Notes: generated by a model not told the origin, from the letters alone. A stretch of 5,239 nt of DNA from Rhodocyclaceae bacterium (GCA_016791085.1 JAEUNN010000383.1:1-5239), one strand, 5' to 3'. Positions 1 through 5,239 are shown, counted from the first letter of the stretch. Translations and numbers: made by a program.

Positions 1-239
1 AGCACCTGCAAAAAACCGGGTGGACCGCCGCGGTGCTGCACATAGGGCCAGCCGCTGTCGCTGACCGTGGCGATGTAAAAGCTGTCGCGCGCGGCGATGA
101 AGCGGGCTTCGCGCAGCGTGAGCCGCGCCGGCTGTTCCGCGCCCAGCTGACGTTGCTGGTTGTGTTCGCGTGTGCCGTACTGTTCCTGCAGGCGGCAAAC
201 GCTGTCGGTAAAGGCGATACGCGCATAGGGGTCGGACAT
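1..239 (-). CDS. PNPOx-like FMN-binding split-barrel protein, N-terminal part (cut by window start)
   Basis: Read on the minus strand from the ATG at 239-237, this frame stays open to base 1, giving 79 complete codons. The C-terminal part lies outside the window. The protein starts MSDPYARIAF. Its most telling part is residues 52-76, DSFYIATVSDSGWPYVQHRG followed by GPPGF. This is typical of the pyridoxamine 5'-phosphate oxidase-like family, in which the stretch forms the first strands of an FMN-binding split barrel. Family members are soluble, and most have no proven substrate; many are thought to be flavin-dependent reductases or oxidases. The start is supported by AGGAGA five bases upstream. 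The gene is divergent from a LysR regulator with 121 bp between the two start codons, so it is a likely target of that regulator. The family call is firm. The reaction is unknown, and true PdxH activity is unlikely from this N-terminus. Confidence 0.85.
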   Translation of the reverse strand, partial: MSDPYARIAFTDSVCRLQEQYGTREHNQQRQLGAEQPARLTLREARFIAARDSFYIATVSDSGWPYVQHRGGPPGFLQV

Positions 240-244
240 TTTGC

Positions 245-250
245 TCTCCT
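245..250 (-). promoter_or_regulatory. Ribosome binding site of the divergent PNPOx-like gene
   Basis: The minus strand reads AGGAGA here, with five bases before the ATG at 239. This good Shine-Dalgarno match fixes the start of the leftward gene. Confidence 0.75.
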
Positions 251-297
251 CTGACCGGGACACCGGAGGTCGTGACGGCATTGTGATCTTGATCGAC

Positions 298-348
298 TTG
301 GCAATAAATACCCAAATTCGGCTTAGACTACTGCGTTTATTGCAATAA
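298..348. promoter_or_regulatory. Candidate LysR operator region: perfect palindrome plus a matching upstream half
   Basis: TTATTGCAATAA at 337-348 is a perfect 12-bp palindrome. Including T336, it also fits the loose T-N11-A rule of LysR boxes (T336 to A348). GCAATAAA at 301-308 is the exact inverted copy of TTTATTGC at 336-343, with 27 bases between them. The shared core is therefore GCAATAA/TTATTGC. Both elements lie in the AT-richer gap between the divergent PNPOx-like gene and lysR. LysR proteins bind as tetramers to a palindromic recognition site and a second, less perfect site, usually in such divergent gaps. I infer that this region is the operator through which the regulator at 361 controls itself and its neighbour. 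I found no convincing -35/-10 pair with normal spacing. TTGGCA at 298-303 and TAGACT at 324-329 are 20 bases apart. Confidence 0.55.
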
Positions 349-350
349 TC

Positions 351-354
351 GAGG
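351..354 (+). promoter_or_regulatory. Ribosome binding site of lysR-type gene
   Basis: GAGG lies six bases upstream of the ATG at 361, directly after the palindrome at 337-348. It supports ATG 361 over the in-frame ATG at 379. A regulator bound to the palindrome would sit next to this site. Confidence 0.6.
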
Positions 355-360
355 CAGCCC

Positions 361-1263
361 ATGGACAAATTGCGCGCCATGGCCACTTTCGTGCGCATCG
401 TCGAGTCCGGCAGTTTCAGCGCCGCCGCGGCCGCCCTGGGCGAGTCGCTAAGTTCCGTGGTACGCAGCCTGGCCGCGCTGGAAGCCGCCCTGGGCGTGCG
501 CCTGCTCAACCGCACCACGCGGCGCATCGCGCTCACCGACGAAGGCCGCGACTATTTCGCGCGCTGCCAGCGCGTGCTGGCCGAAGTGGAGGACGCCGAA
601 GCCATGTTGAGCGCACGCCGGCAAACGCCGTCCGGGCGGCTCGCGCTGACCGCGCCGGTGCGCTTCGGCAATCTGCACGTGGTGCCCATGCTCACGGCGT
701 TTCTGTTGGACCACGCGGAAATGCGCGCCGAACTGCTGCTCGTGGACCGCGTCGTGGATATGCTCGAAGAAGGGCTGGATCTGGCGTTCCGCATCGGGCA
801 TTTGCCGGATTCGTCGCTGGTCGCCGTCAAGCTCGGGGAAACGCGGCGCGTGGTATGCGCCGGCGCGGCCTATCTGACGGCCCACGGCCGGCCGCGCGAA
901 CCGCAGGATTTGGCCGCCCACCGCTGCCTGCGCTTCACCGGGCTGGGCAGCGGCACGGACTGGGAATTCGCGGCAAACGGCAAAACCTTCACGGTCGGCG
1001 TGAGCGGCAGTTACACCACCAACCACGTCGATGCGGCGCTTGCGGCCTGCAGCGCCGGCCTGGGCTGCGGGCGTTTCCTGGGTTATCAGGTCGCGGATGC
1101 GCTGGCGTCCGGACAAGTCGTGCGTCTGCTGCAGGAATTCGAGCCGCCGCCGCTGCCCATACAGTTGCTCTATCCGCATACCCGGCTGTTGTCGCCGCGC
1201 GTGCGCGCCTTCGTGGACTGGGTGGTGCCGCGGCTGCGCGAGCGCTTGCGCGACCTGGTCTGA
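361..1263 (+). CDS. LysR-family transcriptional regulator (CrgA-like)
   Basis: This is a complete 300-residue protein, the usual length for LysR-type regulators. Residues 1-62 form the winged helix-turn-helix. FVRIVESGSFSAAAAALG (10-27) is the first helix pair, SLSSVVRSLAALEAALGVRL (29-48) covers the recognition helix and turn, and LNRTTRRIALTDEGRDYF (49-66) is the wing. A linker helix follows to about residue 90. The remainder, from about 92, is the periplasmic-binding-protein-like effector domain. LTAPVRFGNLHVVPML, LDLAFRIGHL and CSAGLGCGRFLGYQVADAL are landmarks of the CrgA/DhcR-like branch. The protein is a cytoplasmic DNA-binding regulator whose inducer cannot be read from sequence. It is transcribed divergently from the PNPOx-like gene, with an operator-like palindrome between them, so autoregulation and control of that gene are likely. 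The next plus-strand gene starts 114 bases downstream. Confidence 0.95.
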   Translation: MDKLRAMATFVRIVESGSFSAAAAALGESLSSVVRSLAALEAALGVRLLNRTTRRIALTDEGRDYFARCQRVLAEVEDAEAMLSARRQTPSGRLALTAPVRFGNLHVVPMLTAFLLDHAEMRAELLLVDRVVDMLEEGLDLAFRIGHLPDSSLVAVKLGETRRVVCAGAAYLTAHGRPREPQDLAAHRCLRFTGLGSGTDWEFAANGKTFTVGVSGSYTTNHVDAALAACSAGLGCGRFLGYQVADALASGQVVRLLQEFEPPPLPIQLLYPHTRLLSPRVRAFVDWVVPRLRERLRDLV

Positions 1264-1326
1264 GGGCAAAGCCAAAGCACAGTTTTTTGCGGCGCATCAA
1301 AACCCCGGGCGGGCATTTGGCCTAAC

Positions 1327-1338
1327 ATTGCGCGCAAT
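1327..1338. repeat. 12-bp perfect palindrome upstream of the DUF3079 gene
   Basis: ATTGCGCGCAAT reads the same on both strands and lies 39 bases before the start codon at 1378. Its outer halves ATTGC/GCAAT match those of the palindrome in front of the LysR gene, but they are set 4 bp further apart. It could be a regulator site or a chance GC-rich palindrome. No clear sigma-70 pair goes with it. Confidence 0.4.
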
Positions 1339-1377
1339 CTGCAAGCCTTTGCTTTATCTACGATATTTGCGACCGCC

Positions 1378-1590
1378 ATGAGCAAACGTTTCCCCCTGCA
1401 CCCGAAGCACCCGGAGCGCGTCTGCTGGGGCTGCGAGGCCTATTGCACAACAAGCGCGATGCGCTGCGGCAACGGTTCGGAGCGCACCCAGCATCCATCC
1501 GAATTGCTGGGCGAAGACTGGCACAAACTGGGCGACTGGGGTCTGGACGATCAGGGCTACCTGCTCGATCCCGCCGCGTTGGCCGCCTAG
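1378..1590 (+). CDS. DUF3079 family small cysteine-rich protein
   Basis: This is a complete 70-residue protein. The N-terminus, MSKRFPLHPKHPERVCWGCE, and the later GNGSERTQHPSELLGEDW stretch (31-48) match the DUF3079 family as I recall it: small proteobacterial proteins with no established role. Four cysteines lie at 16, 19, 23 and 30 (C-x2-C-x3-C-x6-C), with histidines at 8, 11 and 39. This arrangement would suit a small metal site, such as zinc, but that is inference. There is no signal peptide and no membrane segment, so it is probably cytosolic. No Shine-Dalgarno sequence is visible before the ATG. A TACGAT -10-like box at 1359-1364 would start transcription only a few bases upstream, so an almost leaderless message is possible. 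It stands alone, 114 bases after lysR and 120 before the next gene. The family call is confident; the function is unknown. Confidence 0.88.
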   Translation: MSKRFPLHPKHPERVCWGCEAYCTTSAMRCGNGSERTQHPSELLGEDWHKLGDWGLDDQGYLLDPAALAA

Positions 1591-1620
1591 CACGCCGCCC
1601 AGCCTGGCGCCGCGCCTGCC

Positions 1621-1649
1621 TTAACAGCGCGCCGGCACGCGGCTACACT
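1621..1649 (+). promoter_or_regulatory. Sigma-70 type promoter for the HugZ-like gene
   Basis: TTAACA at 1621-1626 (five of six matches to TTGACA) and TACACT at 1644-1649 (four of six to TATAAT, including the key first two bases and the last) are separated by exactly 17 bases. Transcription would start near 1656, giving a leader of about 55 bases before the ATG at 1711. This is the best promoter match in the window, and it shows that the gene at 1711 need not depend on read-through from the DUF3079 gene. Confidence 0.65.
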
Positions 1650-1710
1650 GGCGCCCGCGTTTCCGGCCTCCGAAATTTCCCTCCCGCGCCGCTGCAAGGC
1701 GCTCCCTGCC

Positions 1711-2214
1711 ATGGACGATCAAGAAGCGCGCTCGCTCAAAAACCTGGTACTGCAGCAGGACATTGCCGCGCTGGCAACGCTGCACGCCGGCGAACCCAGC
1801 CTGTCCATGGTGCCCTACGCGCTGTGCGCGGACGGGCGCGAATTCGTGATCCACGTGAGCAGCCTCGCCGCGCACACGGCGGACATGCTCGCCCACCCCG
1901 GCGTCGGCCTGCTCATCACCGCTGCGCGCACGCCCGCGGTGCCCGCGCAGGCGGTCGCGCGCCTCAGCCTGCAGGGCAGCGCGCGGCCCTGCCCGCCCGG
2001 CGACGCATCCTATGCCGCGGCACGCGCGGCCTATCTGACGCGCTTTCCGCACAGCGAGCCGATGTTCGGGTTCGCCGATTTTGCGCTGTTCCTGATCGCC
2101 CCGCACAGCTTGCGCTGGGTGGCCGGCTTTGCGCGCGCACGTTCGCTGGGCGCCGACAGCTACGCCAGCATCATGGCGACCGGCAGCGCATCACCGCAGC
2201 AACAAAGCAACTAG
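1711..2214 (+). CDS. HugZ-like PNPOx-family split-barrel protein
   Basis: This is a complete 167-residue protein. ATLHAGEPSLSMVPYALCAD (22-41) is the first part of a pyridoxamine-phosphate-oxidase-like barrel. VIHVSSLAAHTADMLAHPGV (46-65) matches the 'S-L-A-x-H-T-x-N-hydrophobic' region of HugZ-like proteins. ARLSLQGSARP (83-93), YLTRFPHSEPMFGFADFALF (108-127) and LRWVAGFARARSL (134-146) match the rest of the fold. HugZ and HutZ bind haem and take part in haem use. Other members bind FMN, and many are uncharacterised. This protein is shorter than HugZ and lacks the C-terminal extension and the DUF2470 domain found in longer relatives, so a haem-degrading role is not shown. Candidate ligands among its histidines are at 48, 55, 62, 114 and 132. 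A weak AAGG lies 11 bases before the ATG, behind the promoter at 1621-1649. The FIST gene starts 132 bases downstream on the same strand. Confidence 0.85.
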   Translation: MDDQEARSLKNLVLQQDIAALATLHAGEPSLSMVPYALCADGREFVIHVSSLAAHTADMLAHPGVGLLITAARTPAVPAQAVARLSLQGSARPCPPGDASYAAARAAYLTRFPHSEPMFGFADFALFLIAPHSLRWVAGFARARSLGADSYASIMATGSASPQQQSN

Positions 2215-2232
2215 CCCCCCAAGACGGCCGGC

Positions 2233-2281
2233 CCTGCGGCAGAATAGGCGCCGCACGCGCTGCGGACCGGGCTGCCGCGGG
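2233..2281. repeat. GC-rich inverted repeat after the HugZ-like gene, possible terminator hairpin
   Basis: CCTGCGGCAG (2233-2242) can pair with CTGCCGCGGG (2272-2281) over ten base pairs, one of them a G-U pair. Inside the loop, CCGCA (2251-2255) pairs with TGCGG (2261-2265). The structure starts 19 bases after the stop codon at 2212-2214. No T-run follows (the next bases are ACCCTAAAATT), so it is not a standard intrinsic terminator. It may slow polymerase or shield a 3' end. Confidence 0.4.
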
Positions 2282-2285
2282 ACCC

Positions 2286-2291
2286 TAAAAT
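2286..2291 (+). promoter_or_regulatory. Possible -10 element for the FIST/kinase operon
   Basis: TAAAAT matches five of six bases of TATAAT and lies 55 bases before the FIST start codon. No good -35 lies at the right distance: TGCGGA at 2261-2266 matches three of six and is 19 bases away. A 10-bp palindrome, CTGCCGGCAG (2293-2302), overlaps the expected start of transcription. If real, this promoter is weak or needs an activator. Confidence 0.35.
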
Positions 2292-2333
2292 TCTGCCGGC
2301 AGCGGCCGTTATCCCTTCCTGTCGACGCTATTC

Positions 2334-2339
2334 GAGGAG
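2334..2339 (+). promoter_or_regulatory. Ribosome binding site of the FIST gene
   Basis: GAGGAG lies seven bases before the ATG at 2347. It is among the strongest Shine-Dalgarno matches in the window and fixes the start of the FIST protein. Confidence 0.8.
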
Positions 2340-2346
2340 CAGCCGC

Positions 2347-3492
2347 ATGGATATACGGCAAGTCGTACTGAAGGGGGCGGAAGACGCCGAAGCGGGCCTG
2401 GCGCAACTTGCCGCGGGCCATCCACAGCTAGTGCTGGCTTTCGGCGCCCCGGAATGGTTTGCCGATGCGGCATTCGTCGCCAGGCTGCGCGCGGCGCTGC
2501 CCGAGGCGCAGCTGGCGGGCTGTTCCACGGCCGGCGAAATCAGTTCCAGCGGCGTGTCCGAACGCGCCTGCGTGCTGACCGGCCTGCGTTTCGACCACGC
2601 GCGCTTCACCCTCTATGCCGACGAAGTAGCCAATATCGGCGATTCCGCCGCGGCCGGCCGGCGCCTCGCAGCACGCATGCAGCACGACGCTCCGGCGGGC
2701 GTGCTGCTGTTCGCGCCGGGCGTGGATATCAACGGCACGGCGCTGGTCGATGGCCTGGCCGCGGAACTGCCGCCCGGCGTGCGCATCGTGGGCGGTCTGG
2801 CCGGCGACGGCGCCGCCTTCCGCAGCACCTGGACGCTGGCCAATGCCGGCGCCACGCCGCGCGCCGTGGTGGCCATCGTGCTGCAATCCGGCTTCAAACT
2901 CGCGCACGGCTCGTTCGGCGGCTGGAAACCATTCGGCCCGGCGCGCCGCGTCACGCGCTGCGACGGGTCCATCCTGTACGAACTGGACGGCGAGCCGGCA
3001 CTGGAAGTGTACAAGCGCTACCTGGGCGACTACGCGCGCGACCTGCCGGCGTCGGGCCTGCTGTTCCCGTTCGAAATGCTCGATTCCGGCCACCGTGACG
3101 CCGGCCTCATACGCAGCATCGTGGGCATAGACGAAGCGCAGGGCAGCCTGTTGCTGGCCGGTGCGGTGGATCAGGACGGCTATCTGCGCCTCATGCACGC
3201 CTCCACCGACGGACTCGTGGATGGCGCCCACGCCGCGGCCGAAGCCGCCCGCGACATGCTCGCGGCACCGCCCGGTCAGGGGCTCGCGCTGCTGGTGAGC
3301 TGTGTCGGCCGCAAGCTCGTGATGGGCGGCCGCGCGGAAGAAGAAGTCGAAGCCGTGGGCGACGTGCTGGGCACGCGCGCAACCCTGGCCGGCTTCTATT
3401 CCTATGGCGAAATCAGCCCATTCTGTGCCAGCACCGAATGCAAGCTGCACAACCAGACCATGACCGTGAGCTATCTGGCCGAGGCGGCATAA
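2347..3492 (+). CDS. FIST-domain sensor protein, possibly NosP-like
   Basis: This is a complete 381-residue protein of normal length for the FIST family, with the N-terminal FIST domain at about 25-215 and FIST_C at about 220-365. Landmarks are LAGCSTAGEISSSGV (56-70), VRIVGGLAGDG (145-155), LVSCVGRKLVMGGRAEEEVE (316-335), AGFYSYGEISPF (348-359) and the closing C-K-L-H-N-Q-T-M (365-372). It has no signal peptide or membrane segment, so it acts in the cytosol. FIST domains are ligand-sensing modules. The NosP branch binds haem, senses nitric oxide and controls the autophosphorylation of a hybrid kinase encoded beside it. Here a hybrid kinase follows after four bases, which fits that pairing. 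Histidines at 249, 284, 295 and 368 are candidate haem ligands, but I cannot tell which, if any, is used. The FIST call is very firm; the NosP assignment is an inference from domain content, C-terminal motif and context. Confidence 0.93.
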   Translation: MDIRQVVLKGAEDAEAGLAQLAAGHPQLVLAFGAPEWFADAAFVARLRAALPEAQLAGCSTAGEISSSGVSERACVLTGLRFDHARFTLYADEVANIGDSAAAGRRLAARMQHDAPAGVLLFAPGVDINGTALVDGLAAELPPGVRIVGGLAGDGAAFRSTWTLANAGATPRAVVAIVLQSGFKLAHGSFGGWKPFGPARRVTRCDGSILYELDGEPALEVYKRYLGDYARDLPASGLLFPFEMLDSGHRDAGLIRSIVGIDEAQGSLLLAGAVDQDGYLRLMHASTDGLVDGAHAAAEAARDMLAAPPGQGLALLVSCVGRKLVMGGRAEEEVEAVGDVLGTRATLAGFYSYGEISPFCASTECKLHNQTMTVSYLAEAA

Positions 3493-3499
3493 ATCCATG
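3481..3499 (+). promoter_or_regulatory. FIST/kinase junction: four-base gap with a distant, weak ribosome site
   Basis: The FIST stop TAA (3490-3492) and the kinase ATG (3497-3499) are separated by four bases. The only Shine-Dalgarno-like bases, GAGG at 3481-3484, lie inside the FIST gene, 12 bases from the ATG, which is too far to be strong. Kinase translation therefore probably depends on ribosomes finishing the FIST gene, keeping the two proteins in a linked ratio. Confidence 0.6.
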
Positions 3500-5239
3500 A
3501 ACCGCCTGCTGCGCCGGCAACTGCGCCGGCTGTTCGAGGCGGCCGACGAGGCCGCGCTGGAACAGCGCCTGGCAGCCATGGCGGGGCCCGGCGCGAGCCC
3601 GGCCGACGCCGCGTTGACGCGCTTCATCGCGGCGGTGGCGGACAGTTACGATCAGTACCAGCGCGACCTCGAGTTGCGCACGCGCAGTCTGGAATTGTCG
3701 TCCGACGAGTTGTGCGCGGCCAACGACCGCCTGCGCGGCCAGGCCGATCATCTGTACGAAATCATAGGCAAACTGCGCGCCACGGCGAACCGCCTGCTGG
3801 CGGCGCAGGGGCGGCCGGCGCTGGGCGCCGGCGACGGCGATCTGGAAAAGCTGGTGGCGCTGACCGGCGACCTCGTGCAGGAGCGCGAAGCCGCGCAGAT
3901 CGCCCGCACGCGCGCGCTGCACGCCCTGGGCCAGCAGAAATTCGCGCTCGACCAGCACGCCATCGTGAGCATTACCGACGTGGCCGGGCGCATCAGTTAC
4001 GCCAACGACAAATTCTGCGCGATATCCGGCTATACCCGCGCGGAACTGCTGGGACGCTTCCATTCCATCGTGAAGTCGGGCGTGCACACCGACCTGTTCT
4101 ATTCGAACATGTGGCAAACCCTCACCCAGGGCGACGTGTGGGTGGGCGAACTGTGCAACCGCGCCAAGGACGGCCGCTTCTTCTGGCTGGCGTCCACGAT
4201 CGTGCCGTTCATGGATGCCGCGGGCCGCCCGGAACAGTACATATGCATTTGCACGGACCTGACCGAACGCAAGCTGCTCGAACAGAATCTGCAGGAAGCG
4301 AAAATCGCCGCGGAAAACGCCAACCGTGCGAAGAGCGAATTTCTGGCCAACATGAGCCATGAAATTCGCACCCCCATGAACGGCGTCATGGGCATGGTGG
4401 GGCTGGCGCTGGCGCAAAACCCGGCCGCCGAAATGCGTGACTATCTGGAAACCGCCAATGCGTCGGCGCAAGCCTTGCTGGCGGTCATCAACGACATACT
4501 CGATTTTTCCAAGATCGAAGCCGGCAAGCTCAACCTCGAGCGCGTAACCTTCGCCACGCGCCGCGAAATCGAGCACATGCTGAGGCCCTTCGAACAGCAG
4601 GCGGCCGAGCGCGGCTTGCTGCTGGTGTCGCAGATCGCGCCCGAGGTGCCGGCCTACCTGTCCGGCGACCCGGTGCGGCTGCGCCAGGTAATCACCAATC
4701 TGATAGGCAATGCCATCAAATTCACGCACCAGGGCAGTGTCGCGCTGCGCCTCGAACTGGCCGAAGCGGCCGGCGCGCAGTGCTGGCTGCGCTGCAGCGT
4801 CGAAGACACCGGCATAGGCATCGCGGCGGACAAGCTGGGGCACATATTCGACGCATTCGCGCAGGCCGACAGTTCCACCACGCGCCGCTATGGCGGCACC
4901 GGCCTGGGGCTGGCGATTTCGCGCCAGCTCGTGAAACTGATGGGCGGCGACCTGGTGGTGCACAGCACGCTGGGCCGCGGCAGCACGTTCAGCTTCACGG
5001 TCTGTCTGGGCCGCGCCATGCCGCCCGCGGCGCCGGCCGAACCGCCGGCCGCGGCAGCGCCGGTGGCGCGCCTGCGCATACTGCTGGCCGAAGACCACCC
5101 GGTCAATCAGAAATTCGCGCTCGCCGTGCTGGGCAAATGGGGCCACAGCGTGGTGGTGGCCGACACCGGCCGCGCCGCGGTCGATCTGTATGCGCGCGAG
5201 CCTTTCGACATCGTGCTGATGGACGTGCATATGCCGGAA
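3497..5239 (+). CDS. Soluble hybrid histidine kinase (coiled coil-PAS-HisKA-HATPase-REC), 3' end beyond window
   Basis: The frame is open from ATG 3497 to the last base, giving 581 complete codons without a stop. Residues 1-145 are charged and helical, including SLELSSDELCAANDRL (64-79), a likely coiled coil of a type common in soluble hybrid kinases. A PAS domain spans about 148-256 (SITDVAGRISYANDKFCAIS, 158-177; GELCNRAKDGRFFW, 217-230), ending in a PAC-like TDLTERK. HisKA follows at about 278-343, with the phosphorylated histidine H288 in SHEIRTPMN. The ATPase domain (about 389-502) shows the N box with N405, the G1 box D437-T-G-I-G, and GGTGLGL at 466-472. A proline/alanine linker (508-524) leads to a receiver with acidic E532/D533 and phosphoacceptor D576 in LMDVHMP. 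All catalytic motifs seen are intact. There is no membrane span, so signals reach it from the cytosol, probably through the FIST protein. The end of the receiver and any further receiver or Hpt domain are outside the window. Confidence 0.95.
   Translation, partial: MNRLLRRQLRRLFEAADEAALEQRLAAMAGPGASPADAALTRFIAAVADSYDQYQRDLELRTRSLELSSDELCAANDRLRGQADHLYEIIGKLRATANRLLAAQGRPALGAGDGDLEKLVALTGDLVQEREAAQIARTRALHALGQQKFALDQHAIVSITDVAGRISYANDKFCAISGYTRAELLGRFHSIVKSGVHTDLFYSNMWQTLTQGDVWVGELCNRAKDGRFFWLASTIVPFMDAAGRPEQYICICTDLTERKLLEQNLQEAKIAAENANRAKSEFLANMSHEIRTPMNGVMGMVGLALAQNPAAEMRDYLETANASAQALLAVINDILDFSKIEAGKLNLERVTFATRREIEHMLRPFEQQAAERGLLLVSQIAPEVPAYLSGDPVRLRQVITNLIGNAIKFTHQGSVALRLELAEAAGAQCWLRCSVEDTGIGIAADKLGHIFDAFAQADSSTTRRYGGTGLGLAISRQLVKLMGGDLVVHSTLGRGSTFSFTVCLGRAMPPAAPAEPPAAAAPVARLRILLAEDHPVNQKFALAVLGKWGHSVVVADTGRAAVDLYAREPFDIVLMDVHMPE

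Noticed and set aside
33..254. A 73-codon plus-strand frame at the left end
   Set aside because: It is antisense to the PNPOx-like gene, whose protein shows clear family motifs and a good ribosome site. This frame shows no such motifs.
265..289. GGAGGT followed by a GTG start, a possible leader peptide before lysR
   Set aside because: The GTG at 272 is only one base after the Shine-Dalgarno match and the frame stops after four codons, so it cannot be a normal translated leader.
1264..1310. T-run (TTTTTT at 1283-1288) after lysR as an intrinsic terminator
   Set aside because: Only a five-base stem with a long loop can be drawn (GCAAA 1266-1270 with TTTGC 1286-1290), and the T-run is part of the stem. 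I see no strong GC hairpin before it.
1443..2288. A 281-codon plus-strand frame across the DUF3079 and HugZ-like genes
   Set aside because: It is an arginine/alanine-rich shadow that overlaps two real genes in other frames and the promoter at 1621-1649.
2428..3627. A 399-codon minus-strand open frame opposite the FIST gene
   Set aside because: It has low-complexity Ala/Arg/Gln/His composition, no domain and no ribosome site that I can see, and it lies opposite a complete FIST protein.
3413..5230. A 605-codon open frame on the minus strand opposite the kinase
   Set aside because: The plus strand carries an intact kinase with every expected motif. The antisense product is a monotonous mix rich in His, Gln, Arg and Ala with no recognisable domain. 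It also runs through the end of the FIST gene and overlaps another antisense frame. This is typical shadow coding in GC-rich DNA.
1..5239. A mobile element, CRISPR array, toxin-antitoxin pair or defence system
   Set aside because: No transposase, integrase, long direct or terminal repeats, spacer array, nuclease or toxin-like genes are visible. Every substantial open frame is explained by the six genes listed.

Overview
This GC-rich window (clearly above 60% GC, with codon third positions mostly G or C) looks like chromosomal DNA of a proteobacterium, most likely a betaproteobacterium of the Burkholderiales type. The evidence is the gene families seen: a CrgA-type LysR regulator, a DUF3079 protein, split-barrel flavoproteins and a FIST/hybrid kinase pair. 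I cannot name the genus from sequence alone. I see no transposase, integrase, tRNA, rRNA or CRISPR array. Codon use is broadly even, apart from frequent ATA isoleucine codons in the last two genes.

Left part (1-1263): a divergent pair. On the minus strand is the 5' part of a pyridoxamine-phosphate-oxidase-like (PNPOx-like) FMN-binding protein, cut by the window start. On the plus strand is a complete LysR-type regulator. Their 121-bp shared intergenic region holds a perfect 12-bp palindrome and a matching upstream inverted half. This is the layout expected when a LysR protein controls itself and its divergent neighbour.

Middle part (1264-2346): two small plus-strand genes. The first encodes a 70-residue DUF3079 protein with four clustered cysteines. 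The second encodes a 167-residue HugZ-like split-barrel protein (possible haem or flavin binding), preceded by a convincing sigma-70 type promoter. A GC-rich inverted repeat and a possible promoter lie between it and the next gene.

Right part (2347-5239): a two-gene signalling unit. A complete FIST-domain protein (381 residues) is followed after 4 bases by a soluble hybrid histidine kinase with the order coiled coil, PAS, HisKA, HATPase and receiver. The kinase is open at the window end, with 581 codons visible, and is the largest gene here. FIST proteins encoded next to such kinases include the NosP family of haem-based nitric-oxide sensors that control a partner kinase. This pair is therefore a candidate NosP/NahK-type system, and it sits directly downstream of a HugZ-like, possibly haem-related gene. 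That functional link is inference. The domain assignments are well supported by motifs.
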